Shown: piece after piece, positions 32,281 through 40,363 of the stretch
How the letters are laid out: the number at the start of each line of letters is the position of its first letter
Position numbering within the stretch: position 1 is the first letter of the stretch
DNA from: CALROG01 sp943369755
Lineage (GTDB): Bacteria; Pseudomonadota; Gammaproteobacteria; Burkholderiales; Burkholderiaceae_C
Assembly (NCBI GenBank): GCA_943369755.1
Contig: CALROG020000027.1
Location: forward strand, 1-57,633
Direction of reading: 5' to 3'
DNA length: 57,633 bases
Notes under the pieces: model-generated
Databases searched by the model: none
Told to the model about the DNA's origin: nothing
What the model saw: only the letters and a program-made list of their open reading frames with translations
Translations under genes and position numbers: made by a program

Positions 32281-32454
32281 AAGGGAGCCGCGCGACGCCG
32301 AAGTGCTGATGCGCGCCGCACTGGCCCCAACCAGGCAAAAGCGGCACAGCCCGCGACGGCCTGAGGCAACAGGTGCTGAAGTCTGAAGCGCGCAACCTGG
32401 CGCGGCAGGTGTTGCGCGGGGCGCTCGGCAGCATCTTGGGGGGGCGGAAAAGGT
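32281..32454 (+). pseudogene. chimeric fragment: TPR gene piece joined to HerA-like 3' end
   Basis: 32281-32355 matches 36464-36540 of the TPR gene with scattered changes and a frameshift. 32351-32454 matches the last 35 codons of the HerA-like gene (31298-31403) in frame, ending in the same ALGSILGGRKR and a stop. The first part of that match is almost identical and the last twelve codons differ mainly at silent positions. The join is at a shared CCGCG. It fills most of the 337 bp between the lipoprotein and transporter genes. Confidence 0.8.
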
Positions 32455-32488
32455 GAGCAACCCGCCGCAAACGCAATGAGTCTTGGCG

Positions 32489-33397
32489 TCAGGCGGCCTT
32501 GGCCAGCGCGCCGATCTTGGCGTTGTCGCGTGCGGCTTCTTCACGTGCACTGATCCGCCGGAACCAGACCGTCACCGCGCTGCTGCTCAGCACGATGAAC
32601 AGTGAGTACAACACTGGAATAAGCAGCACCTCCTGCTGGCGCGTGCCCTGGAAGGTGAGCAGCACGATCAGCACACCCAACGGGCCGTTCTGGATGCCGG
32701 TTTCCAGGGCGATGGTGCGGCTGCGGCGCGGGTCCTGGCGCACCAAGCGCGCAAAGGCATAGCCAACGGCGAAGCCGACAAGCCCCAGACCGATCGCACC
32801 GATATACACCGTGGCGGGTGTTGTGGCCAGCAGGCCGAAGTTGCGTGGCACCCAGCTAACGACCAGGAACAGGATGACGACAACGCCCAGCACGCCGCCA
32901 ATCATTTCAATGACGGCACCCACATTGGCGTTCCATTTGCGCAGGAACATCCCGATCACCGTGGGGACCAGCAAAACCACCAGGACCTGCGCAACGTTAC
33001 CCGGCGGTATCTTCCAATCGCCCTCAATGCCGGACGAGAAGATCCCCAACGCAACAGGTACCAAAACCACCGCAAACAGCGTCGAGACGATGGTCATCAG
33101 GATCGACAGGCTGAGCACGCCCTTGCTGAAGTAGTTGAAGATATTGCTGGTGGTGCCGCCCGGCAGGCAGGCCATGAGGATCAAACCGATGGCATAGGCT
33201 GGTGGCAACGCGAGCGCCATGGCCAGCGCATAGCCGACCATAGGTGTCAGCACGTACGTCGTGACAAGGCCGATTCCTATGCCTGCAGGCTTGCGCAGCG
33301 CAATTGCAAAGTCCTTGAAGGTCAGGCTGGCACCCATTCCCAGCATGATGACCATCATCATGACGCCCAGCAGCTTGGTTTCGAGATCAGACAACAT
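32489..33397 (-). CDS. BASS-family (bile acid:sodium symporter-like) transporter
   Basis: A 302-residue membrane protein with nine to ten hydrophobic segments. Signatures are ACLPGGTTSNIFNYFSKG (first crossover region) and ALETGIQNGPLGVLIVLLTF (second crossover), which form the sodium and substrate sites in BASS/SBF proteins. The substrate is an organic anion in characterised homologues. It starts 32 bp after the acyl-CoA ligase gene on the same strand, so a carboxylic acid that is then CoA-activated is a plausible substrate, by inference. Confidence 0.9.
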   Translation of the reverse strand: MLSDLETKLLGVMMMVIMLGMGASLTFKDFAIALRKPAGIGIGLVTTYVLTPMVGYALAMALALPPAYAIGLILMACLPGGTTSNIFNYFSKGVLSLSILMTIVSTLFAVVLVPVALGIFSSGIEGDWKIPPGNVAQVLVVLLVPTVIGMFLRKWNANVGAVIEMIGGVLGVVVILFLVVSWVPRNFGLLATTPATVYIGAIGLGLVGFAVGYAFARLVRQDPRRSRTIALETGIQNGPLGVLIVLLTFQGTRQQEVLLIPVLYSLFIVLSSSAVTVWFRRISAREEAARDNAKIGALAKAA

Positions 33398-33428
33398 GAT
33401 GGAGTGCTCCGTGTAGCGGTGGGTGTGG

Positions 33429-35141
33429 TTATTGGCGAAGTTCGCGCCGCAGGATCTTGCCTACAGCGGTTTTGGGAAGGTCGTCGCGAAAGATCACGCG
33501 CCCTGGCAGCTTGTAGCCCGTGAGCATCGTGCGGCAGTGGGCCACAAGTTCCTCAGAGGTGAGGCTGGCGTCGCGCTTGACGACATGGGCCACTACCGCC
33601 TCGCCTGTCTTGGCGTCGGGCATGCCCACCACCGCCGCTTCAAGCACTTTGGGGTGACGCGCCAAAACGTCTTCGATCTCGTTGGGGTAGACGTTGAAAC
33701 CGCTGACCAGAATCATGTCTTTCTTGCGGTCGACGATGCGGAAGGTGCCGTGTTCATCCATCACCGCCACGTCGCCTGTGCGCAGCCATCCATCCTGGAA
33801 TGCCGCTGCACTGGCCTCGGGGCGCTGCCAGTAACCCTGCATCACCTGCGGGCCACGCACCAGCAATTCACCGGGCTGGCCCAGCGGCACATCAAGCCCG
33901 CTGTCGTCGACCAAACGCACCTCGGTCATGGGAGCGGGAATGCCGATGCTGTCGCGCTGGCGCTTGCCATTGAGCGGCTGAAAGCACACCACGGGGCTGG
34001 TTTCCGTGAGGCCGTAACCCTCGACCAGCGGCGCGCCGGTGACGGCCTCGAAGCGCTCAACCACAGCATGGTGCATGGCCGCACCGCCGCCGCCGGCCGC
34101 CTTGAGGTGCTTGGGCGGGAAAGCCGTGAACCACTCCTCGTGCAGCAAGGCGTTGTAAAGCGTGTTGACGCCCGTGATCCAGGTGATCGGGTAATTCTCA
34201 ATGGCGCGCTGCAGGTTCTGGATAGGTCGCGGACTGGGCACCAGAATGTTGCGTGCACCCGCGTTGAACATGCACAGAAAATTCACCGTGAAAGCGAACA
34301 CGTGATACAGCGGCAGCGCCGTCAACACCACCTCGCGGCCATCCTCAATATGGCTGGCCGACATGGCACGCATCTGCGACAGGTTCCACAGCAGGTTGCC
34401 GTGGGTGAGCATTGCGCCCTGGGCCACACCCGTGGTGCCGCCGGTGTACTGAAGCAAAGCCAGGCTATGGTGGTTCAAATCGCGGCTGTAGCTGGCAACC
34501 TGTGCAGCCAGATCGGCGTTGTGACCACGGCCCTGGGCCAGGGCGTCTGGAAGCGCAGTGAATGTCAGCCCATGTTTGGGTATGACCTTGTTCCAGTACT
34601 TCATCACACCACGCACGATGGGGCCCACCACCGGCGGGAAAAACTCGCTCACCCGTGTCAGGACCACATGCTTCACGCCCGTGCGAGGAAGGGCCTCCTG
34701 CAGCTTGTCGGCAAACATATCCACCACGACCACCGCCTTGGCACCGCTGTCGTTGAACTGGTGCACCATCTCTGCGGCGGTGTACAGCGGGTTGGTATTG
34801 ACGGCCACGCAACCGGCCTTCAAGACGCCCAGCAGTACAACAGGGTAGGCCAGGCAATTGGGCATTTGCAGCGCCACCCGGTCGCCATCCTGCAGCTTGA
34901 GCACCTCACGCAGATAGACCGCAAAAGCGCTACTCATCTCGCCCACCTGGGCGTAGCTGAGGCTGCCGTACATGCCATTCGGAACAACCGTGGTGAAGGC
35001 CGTTTGCCCGGAATAGCGCTGCACCGCGGCATCCGCCATGGCGGGCAGGTTGGCATGAGCTGGCACGTCCAACGACTGGGCAATGTGCTTGCCGTACTGC
35101 CCCATCCATGGCCGAAGGCTGTAGGCGGAAGGCGCGTCCAT
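33429..35141 (-). CDS. AMP-forming acyl-CoA synthetase, FadD-like
   Basis: A 570-residue adenylate-forming enzyme. Motifs in order are LLQYTGGTTGVAQGAM (P-loop, near 215), VEGYGLTETSPVVCF (near 355), GWLRTGDVAVMDEHG (near 440) and IVDRKKDMILVSGFNVYPNE, with the catalytic Lys near PKTAVGKILRREL at the end. The length and N-terminus (WMGQYGKHIAQSLDVPAH) fit long-chain fatty acid ligases. The alternative is a medium-chain or aromatic acyl ligase. It is followed on the same strand by a BASS transporter. Confidence 0.92.
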   Translation of the reverse strand: MDAPSAYSLRPWMGQYGKHIAQSLDVPAHANLPAMADAAVQRYSGQTAFTTVVPNGMYGSLSYAQVGEMSSAFAVYLREVLKLQDGDRVALQMPNCLAYPVVLLGVLKAGCVAVNTNPLYTAAEMVHQFNDSGAKAVVVVDMFADKLQEALPRTGVKHVVLTRVSEFFPPVVGPIVRGVMKYWNKVIPKHGLTFTALPDALAQGRGHNADLAAQVASYSRDLNHHSLALLQYTGGTTGVAQGAMLTHGNLLWNLSQMRAMSASHIEDGREVVLTALPLYHVFAFTVNFLCMFNAGARNILVPSPRPIQNLQRAIENYPITWITGVNTLYNALLHEEWFTAFPPKHLKAAGGGGAAMHHAVVERFEAVTGAPLVEGYGLTETSPVVCFQPLNGKRQRDSIGIPAPMTEVRLVDDSGLDVPLGQPGELLVRGPQVMQGYWQRPEASAAAFQDGWLRTGDVAVMDEHGTFRIVDRKKDMILVSGFNVYPNEIEDVLARHPKVLEAAVVGMPDAKTGEAVVAHVVKRDASLTSEELVAHCRTMLTGYKLPGRVIFRDDLPKTAVGKILRRELRQ

Positions 35142-35209
35142 AAGTTTGTCTCCGATGTTATTGGGGTGTTTACCAGGGCGCTCAACGCCAATTGTCCGAA
35201 CACTATTTT

Positions 35210-35222
35210 CCCTAGATTAGGG
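35210..35222. promoter_or_regulatory. small palindrome and direct repeats, candidate operator
   Basis: CCCTA-GAT-TAGGG is a perfect 5-bp inverted repeat about 70 bp upstream of the acyl-CoA ligase start. Two 12-bp direct repeats TCAGGTCATTTC follow at 35252-35263 and 35265-35276. Either could bind a regulator of the divergent genes. The evidence is sequence symmetry only. Confidence 0.3.
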
Positions 35223-35403
35223 TCCACAATTCTTGAAAGCCTCAGCTCTTATCAGGTCATTTCCTCAGGTCATTTCGTTCAGACCCTGCCCGGCTAAAGA
35301 TCGGGCTTGCGGCAAAATTTCAGGACACAGAAGTTCTTGAAGCTGGGTAACCCTAGGGCAGCCGGTAGTATCCTCCCCGCCACCACCTTGCTGTTTCGCC
35401 CCC

Positions 35404-36627
35404 ATGCCCCTTCCAAGACTTGCGAGCCCCCGCGTACTGGTGGCCGCGCTGCTCACCGCCTGTGCCCTGGCCCAGGCCGCGCCGTTCACCCCGGCCAGCG
35501 ACGCCGCCATTGTTGAAACCCTGCCCAACAAGGCCGACCCTGCGGTGCGGCGGGTCGATTCACTGCGCCAGCAATTGGCCGCCCGCCCGAACGACACCAA
35601 CCTGCGGCTGGACATTGCACGGCGCTACTTCGACCTGGCCATGGCCCAGGGCGACCCGCGCTATGTGGGCTATGCCGCCTCGGCCCTCAAGCCCCTCGCC
35701 AGTGCGGCCAGTGCGGCCGGTTCTGCTGGCGCAGTTGCCGCCCCGGCGGGCTATTGGCAATTGCAGGGCATGCTGCAGCAGTACAGCCACGACTTTGAAG
35801 GCGCGCTGGCCAGCCTTGCCCGCGCCGCGCAGGCAGACCCGGCGTCAGGCGAGCCGCATTCCTGGCGCGCAGCCATCTTCATGGTCCAGGCACGCTACGC
35901 CGATGCGCTGCAAGCCTGCGCCGAACTGGCGCAGCGCTCGGACGCCCTCACCGCAACCGGCTGCAAGGCCTACGCCCTGGCCGCCAGCGGCCAGCTGGCC
36001 AGCGCGCATGCGCAGCTCACGCAGGCGCTGGCCGCCGCAGCCGGTGCCAGCGCCGAGCTAAAGCTCTGGCAGCTCACGCGCCTGGCTGAAATGGCGCAGC
36101 GCCTGCAGCGGCCGGAAGAGGCCGAACAGCACTTTCAGGCCGCCCTCAAGCTGGGCATTACCGACCAGTTTTTGCTGGGCGCTTATGCCGACTTTTTGCT
36201 GGAGCGCCAGCGCCCGGCCGAGGTGGTGAAGCTGCTACAGGGTTGGGAGCGGTCCGACATCTTGCTGCTGCGCCTGGCGCTGGCGGGCAAGGCGCTCAAG
36301 CTGCCCGAGGCCGCGGGCTGGGCCACCCAGTTGCGCGAGCGCTTTGCCGCCGCCGCCCAGCGCGGTGACCGCCTGCACGAACAGGAGGCCGCACGCTTTG
36401 CGCTGGCCGTTGAGAGCAAGCCCGCCGACGCCCTGCGGCTGGCGCAGGAAAACTACTCCACCCAAAAGGAGCCGCGTGACGCCGAGGTGCTGATGCGCGC
36501 CGCCCTGGCCGCCAACCAGGCCAAAGCGGCCCAGCCCGCGCTGGACTGGCTGCGCAGCAGCAAACACGAAGACCCAGCCCTGGCTGCACTGGCGCAGGCT
36601 TTGGCCACCCAGGGGGCCAAGCGATGA
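35404..36627 (+). CDS. secreted TPR-repeat protein, unknown function
   Basis: A 407-residue protein with a signal peptide ending near residue 24 (CALAQA). It consists of Ala/Leu-rich helical repeats of the tetratricopeptide kind (RLDIARRYFDLAMAQGDPRY, AAIFMVQARYADALQACAEL, RLEEAEQHFQAALKLG-like). It is probably periplasmic. The stop overlaps the ATG of the HupE-like gene by 4 bp, so the two are likely coupled. A degenerate copy of part of its 3' region (36464-36540) lies at 32281-32355. Confidence 0.8.
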   Translation: MPLPRLASPRVLVAALLTACALAQAAPFTPASDAAIVETLPNKADPAVRRVDSLRQQLAARPNDTNLRLDIARRYFDLAMAQGDPRYVGYAASALKPLASAASAAGSAGAVAAPAGYWQLQGMLQQYSHDFEGALASLARAAQADPASGEPHSWRAAIFMVQARYADALQACAELAQRSDALTATGCKAYALAASGQLASAHAQLTQALAAAAGASAELKLWQLTRLAEMAQRLQRPEEAEQHFQAALKLGITDQFLLGAYADFLLERQRPAEVVKLLQGWERSDILLLRLALAGKALKLPEAAGWATQLRERFAAAAQRGDRLHEQEAARFALAVESKPADALRLAQENYSTQKEPRDAEVLMRAALAANQAKAAQPALDWLRSSKHEDPALAALAQALATQGAKR

Positions 36628-37769
36628 AACACCTGCTCTGCGCCCTGCCCGCCGTGTTCCTGGCCCTGCTGGCCAGCGCCTTCACCCTGCCCGCCTGGGC
36701 CCACAAGCCCAGCGACAGCTACCTTACCCTCAGCGCCACCACCGGCAGCACCACCCTGGCCCTGCGCTGGGACATTGCCCTGCGCGACCTGGACTACGTG
36801 CTGCAGCTTGACCGCGATGGCGACGCCAAACTGAGCTGGGGCGAGGTGCGCCAACGCGCCGACGACATCACCCGCTACGCCACGGCCCACCTGGCCTTGG
36901 CCTCGGGCGGCGCGGCCTGCCCGTTGCAAGCCAGCGCGCCAATGCAGCTGGACAAGCACAGCGACGGCACCTACGCCGCCCTCACGCTCACGGCCCGCTG
37001 CCCGCAGCTGGCGCAGGCCGTCACCCTGACCTACAGCCTGCTGTTTGATGTGGACCCTTCGCACCGCGGGCTGGTGCAGTGGGTGGCACCGGGCGGCACC
37101 GATGCGCAGGCGCTGGTGTTTGGCACCGAGTCGGCCACGCAAAGCCTGCGCCTGCAGGCCCCCAGCGCGCTTGAAACCCTGCGCCAATATGTCTGGGAAG
37201 GGGTGTGGCATATCTGGATCGGGTTCGACCACATCCTGTTCTTGCTGGCGCTGTTGCTGCCGTCGGTGCTGGTGCGCCGCGACGCAGCCTGGCACGGCGT
37301 GGGCACCGTGGGCAGTGCGCTCAAAGAGGTGTTCAAGGTGGTCACTGCGTTCACGCTGGCGCATTCCATCACCCTGAGCCTGGCAGCGCTGCAAATCATT
37401 ACCCTGCCGTCGCGGCTGGTGGAGTCCGTGATTGCCGCATCCGTGGTGTTTGCTGCGCTCAGCAACCTGCGCGACGCGGCCCACACCAAGCGCTGGCTCA
37501 TGGCGTTTGCGTTCGGGCTGATCCACGGCTTTGGCTTTGCCTCGGTGCTGGCCGATCTGGGCCTGCCCCAGGGCGCGCTGGTGCTGGCGTTGGTAGGCTT
37601 TAACGTCGGCGTGGAGCTGGGGCAACTGGCCATCGTGGCGGTGTTTGTGCCGCTGGCCTTCTGGCTGCGGGCGACCAGGTTCTACCAGGTGGGCGTGCTC
37701 AAGGCCGGCTCACTGCTGATTGCCGTGCTGGCCGGCTGGTGGCTGGTGCAGCGCGTGTTTGACCTTTAA
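36624..37769 (+). CDS. HupE/UreJ-family membrane protein with EF-hand-like loop
   Basis: A 381-residue protein. A signal peptide (to about 26, PAWAH) is followed by a periplasmic domain of about 160 residues and then seven hydrophobic segments with IWIGFDHILFLLALLLP, FTLAHSITLSLAAL and GLIHGFGFASVLADLGLPQG. These are motifs of HupE/UreJ_2 proteins, which are linked to nickel or other metal uptake. The periplasmic domain contains DRDGDAKLSWGE (63-74), a canonical 12-residue EF-hand calcium loop. It overlaps the TPR gene (ATGA). The transported metal is unknown. Confidence 0.85.
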   Translation: MKHLLCALPAVFLALLASAFTLPAWAHKPSDSYLTLSATTGSTTLALRWDIALRDLDYVLQLDRDGDAKLSWGEVRQRADDITRYATAHLALASGGAACPLQASAPMQLDKHSDGTYAALTLTARCPQLAQAVTLTYSLLFDVDPSHRGLVQWVAPGGTDAQALVFGTESATQSLRLQAPSALETLRQYVWEGVWHIWIGFDHILFLLALLLPSVLVRRDAAWHGVGTVGSALKEVFKVVTAFTLAHSITLSLAALQIITLPSRLVESVIAASVVFAALSNLRDAAHTKRWLMAFAFGLIHGFGFASVLADLGLPQGALVLALVGFNVGVELGQLAIVAVFVPLAFWLRATRFYQVGVLKAGSLLIAVLAGWWLVQRVFDL

Positions 37770-37804
37770 TCCACCAGCGAAACTCTTGCAAAGGCACACC
37801 CACC

Positions 37805-38434
37805 ATGAGCAACGTCCATCTGATCGACCACCCGCTGGTGCAGCACAAGCTGACACTGATGCGCAAGAAAGAGTCCAGCACCAACAGCTTTCGCCGCCTG
37901 CTCAACGAGCTGGCCTCGTTGATGGCCTATGAAGTCACGCGCGACATGGCCACCCAGGAGGTTGAGATTGAAACCCCGCTTGAGACCATGAAAGCCCGCG
38001 TGATAGACGGCAAAAAGCTGGTGTTTGTGTCGATCCTGCGGGCCGGCACCGGCATTCTGGACGGCATGCTCAACGTGGTGCCGGGCGCGCGGGTGGGCCA
38101 TATCGGCCTGTACCGGGACCCCAAGACACTGCTGGCGGTGGAGTACTACTTCAAGATGCCGCAGAACATGCAAGACCGCGACGTGGTGGTTGTCGACCCT
38201 ATGCTGGCCACCGGCAACTCAGCCATTGCCGCCGTGCAGCGGCTGAAGGAATTGACGCCAAAGTCCATCAAGTTTGTCTGCCTGCTGACTTGCCCCGAAG
38301 GCGTTGCCGCCATGCAAAAGGCCCACCCCGACGTGCCCATCTTCACCGCCGCGATTGACCGGCAGCTCAATGATCATGGCTACATCCTGCCTGGCCTGGG
38401 CGATGCCGGTGACCGTATGTTTGGCACAAAATAG
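37805..38434 (+). CDS. upp: uracil phosphoribosyltransferase
   Basis: Salvages uracil with PRPP to make UMP. It has 209 residues, standard length, with the start VHLIDHPLVQHKLTLMRKK, the PRPP loop VVDPMLATGNSAIAAV and the uracil-binding C-terminus YILPGLGDAGDRMFGTK. It lies 35 bp after the HupE-like gene. Family A repeat copy 6 begins within its last codons and follows its stop. Confidence 0.97.
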   Translation: MSNVHLIDHPLVQHKLTLMRKKESSTNSFRRLLNELASLMAYEVTRDMATQEVEIETPLETMKARVIDGKKLVFVSILRAGTGILDGMLNVVPGARVGHIGLYRDPKTLLAVEYYFKMPQNMQDRDVVVVDPMLATGNSAIAAVQRLKELTPKSIKFVCLLTCPEGVAAMQKAHPDVPIFTAAIDRQLNDHGYILPGLGDAGDRMFGTK

Positions 38435-38482
38435 GCTGTAGCCCGCGTGGGTACTGCGTTACCCACTATGAATTTTATAGCG
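38427..38482 (+). repeat. dispersed hairpin repeat copy 6 (family A)
   Basis: A copy with GGCTGTAGCCCGCGTGGGTA, then TTACCCACTATG and ATAGCG. GTGGGTA pairs with TTACCCAC. It bridges the convergent genes: its left end overlaps the last codons of upp and its right end gives the TAA stop of the minus-strand gene at 38475. Confidence 0.85.
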
Positions 38483-38969
38483 CCTTCACTGCGGCGGGCG
38501 TAAACCCCGCCGCAGCCCAGGCGCTGGCACTGCCCCGGGTGAGCTTGAACGACGGCGCCACGCGGACCTGGGCCACCAGCGCGCCCTGCGCATTCAGCGC
38601 GCGCAGCGTGGCGCTGGGGTTGTCTTCGTCAGGCTCGATATCCAGCTGCACATTGACCCGGCCACCATCGTGGCTGATGTCAATGGCCTGATGCAGCGCC
38701 GCGTGCAACTGCTGCTCGTGGCGCCGCACAAACTCCGTAGCGGTTTTCACCAGCGTGTTGAAGGCCGAGGTATCCAGTGGCTTGGGGTTCTTCTTGTCGC
38801 GCCCCATCGTCCAGGGGCCCACCAGCGCGGGCTCGGTCTGGCCGTCGGGCGTCATGGCCACGGCCCAGCCGTCGTCGTCTTCGTTTTTGATGACGCGGGC
38901 GGTCCAGCCGTTGTCGTGCCACAGGCGGGGCTCTGTCACTTTTTCTACGCTGTCCTGGGGCTCGGTCAT
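38475..38969 (-). CDS. conserved protein of unknown function
   Basis: A 164-residue soluble acidic protein with no recognised family. Segments such as WTARVIKNEDDDGWAVAMTP and DKKNPKPLDTSAFNTLVKTA suggest a conserved cytoplasmic protein. ATG at 38967-38969 is chosen; a start at 39059 would overlap the divergent YebC-family gene. The last Leu and stop codon are supplied by family A repeat copy 6, so the C-terminal end was probably set by the repeat. Confidence 0.75.
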   Translation of the reverse strand: MTEPQDSVEKVTEPRLWHDNGWTARVIKNEDDDGWAVAMTPDGQTEPALVGPWTMGRDKKNPKPLDTSAFNTLVKTATEFVRRHEQQLHAALHQAIDISHDGGRVNVQLDIEPDEDNPSATLRALNAQGALVAQVRVAPSFKLTRGSASAWAAAGFTPAAVKAL

Positions 38970-39037
38970 GGGGTGATGCGGTTGGGGGTGCAGCGCGCAG
39001 TTTACGATTGATGCCTGAACAACAAGGAATACCAGCC

Positions 39038-39751
39038 ATGGGCGCGCAGTGGAAAGCAAAAGGCAAGGCAGCGGCAGCAGATGCCCGGGGCAAACTTTTT
39101 GGCCGTCTGGCCAAAGACATCATGGTGGCGGCGCGCAGTGGCGCCGACCCGTCGCTCAACTCCCGCCTGCGCCTGGTGGTGGAACAGGCGCGCAAGGTAT
39201 CGATGCCCAAAGACACGCTGGACCGCGCCATCAAAAAGGGCGCTGGCCTGACTGGCGAGGCGGTTAATTTTGAACACGTGATCTATGAAGGCTTTGCGCC
39301 CCATCAGGTGGCGGTGATGGTTGAATGCCTGACCGACAACGTCAAACGCACCGCGCCGGAGATGCGGGTGCTGTTCCGCAAGGGCCAGCTCGGCGCGTCG
39401 GGCTCGGTGTCATGGGACTTTGACCATGTCGGCATGATCGAAGCCGAGCCCACCGTGGCCGGTGCGGACGCGGACACCGCCGCCATTGAAGCCGGTGCCC
39501 AAGACCTGGAGCCGGGCGAGGCACCGGGCAGCACCCTGTTCATTACCGCCCCCGCCGACCTGGACCTGGTCAGTCGCGCCCTGCCCGCCCATGGCTTCAC
39601 CCTGCTGTCGGCCAAGCTGGGCTATAAACCCAAAAACCCGGTAGACCCCGCCAACCTGAGTGCCGAACAGCTGGAGGAGGTAGAAGCCTTCCTGGCCGCG
39701 ATCGATGCCAATGACGACGTACAAAACGTGTTTGTGGGCCTTGCCGGATGA
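39038..39751 (+). CDS. second YebC-family protein (YeeN/YebC2-like)
   Basis: A 237-residue YebC-family paralogue. The start MGAQWKAKGKAAAADARGK replaces the usual AGHSKW start, as in YeeN/YebC2-type members. The core is conserved (RLRLVVEQARKVSMPKDTLD, AIKKGAGLTGE, YEGFAPHQVAVMVE). AAGGA lies about 10 bp before ATG 39038. It overlaps the DUF1499 gene by ATGA. With yebC at 29113 the genome has at least two family members. Recent work links this family to translation through proline-rich stalls, and a division of labour is possible. Confidence 0.88.
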   Translation: MGAQWKAKGKAAAADARGKLFGRLAKDIMVAARSGADPSLNSRLRLVVEQARKVSMPKDTLDRAIKKGAGLTGEAVNFEHVIYEGFAPHQVAVMVECLTDNVKRTAPEMRVLFRKGQLGASGSVSWDFDHVGMIEAEPTVAGADADTAAIEAGAQDLEPGEAPGSTLFITAPADLDLVSRALPAHGFTLLSAKLGYKPKNPVDPANLSAEQLEEVEAFLAAIDANDDVQNVFVGLAG

Positions 39752-40263
39752 ATCCAAACTCAAGAAAGAAAATCATGAGCGTTATGGCCATCGTTGTTGC
39801 TCTCGTCGTCTTGCTCCCGGTGCTTGCCATCGTTGCCGCGCAGTTTGGTGCCTTCTCGGGCACCGCGCCGGCCAACCTGGGCGTAAAAGACGGCAAGCTC
39901 AAGCGCCCGGCTGGCACGCCCAACAGCGTGTCCAGCCAGACCAGCCTGTGGCCGGAGCATCCGCAAGCCAAGCGCGCCGCCATTGAGCCGCTGCGCTACG
40001 CCGGCGACCCCAAGGCCGCACTGCAAAAGGTGGCGGCCATCCTCACCGGCATGGAACGCACCACGCTGATCAAACAAGAACCGGGCTACCTGTATGCCCA
40101 GTGCACCACACCGCTGATGCGCTACACCGACGACATCGAATTCTGGCTGGATGAGTCCGCCAACCTGATCCATGTGCGCTCGGCCAGCCGCATTGGATAC
40201 AGCGACCGCGGCCTCAACCGGGCCCGGGTCGAGGCCATCCGGCACCGCTTCAATTCAAATTAA
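39748..40263 (+). CDS. DUF1499 family protein
   Basis: A 171-residue protein with one N-terminal membrane segment (about 10-36), so it is anchored or exported. The DUF1499 part follows: LYAQCTTPLMRYTDDIEFWL and RSASRIGYSDRGLNRARVE are family signatures. The function is unknown. ATG overlaps the stop of the YebC-family gene. It ends directly at family A repeat copy 7. Confidence 0.85.
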   Translation: MNPNSRKKIMSVMAIVVALVVLLPVLAIVAAQFGAFSGTAPANLGVKDGKLKRPAGTPNSVSSQTSLWPEHPQAKRAAIEPLRYAGDPKAALQKVAAILTGMERTTLIKQEPGYLYAQCTTPLMRYTDDIEFWLDESANLIHVRSASRIGYSDRGLNRARVEAIRHRFNSN

Positions 40264-40316
40264 ATCGGCCTGTAGCCCGCGCCGGTATTGCGGGAGCCAC
40301 TACAAAAAACATAGCA
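40262..40316 (+). repeat. dispersed hairpin repeat copy 7 (family A), near-consensus
   Basis: The clearest copy. TGTAG-CCCGC, a 9-base loop, GCGGG-AGCCA-CTACA, so both stem parts pair perfectly around one internal bulge, followed by AAAAA and ATAGCA. It lies between the DUF1499 stop and a strong terminator. Confidence 0.9.
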
Positions 40317-40351
40317 AATGAAAAAGCCGCCCGCAGGCGGCTTTTTCATTT
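40316..40351. terminator. bidirectional terminator, DUF1499/clpA
   Basis: A perfect 16-bp palindrome around the loop CGCA: AAATGAAAAAGCCGCC against GGCGGCTTTTTCATTT. It has T tracts in both directions between convergent genes. Confidence 0.95.
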
Positions 40352-40363
40352 GGACGGGCGGGG

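Noticed and set aside
33423..35297. Very long open frame (over 600 codons) opposite the acyl-CoA ligase
   Set aside because: It is rich in His, Gln and Arg with no motif, while the minus strand encodes a complete ligase. Other long antisense frames over icd, exbBD and dapE look the same.
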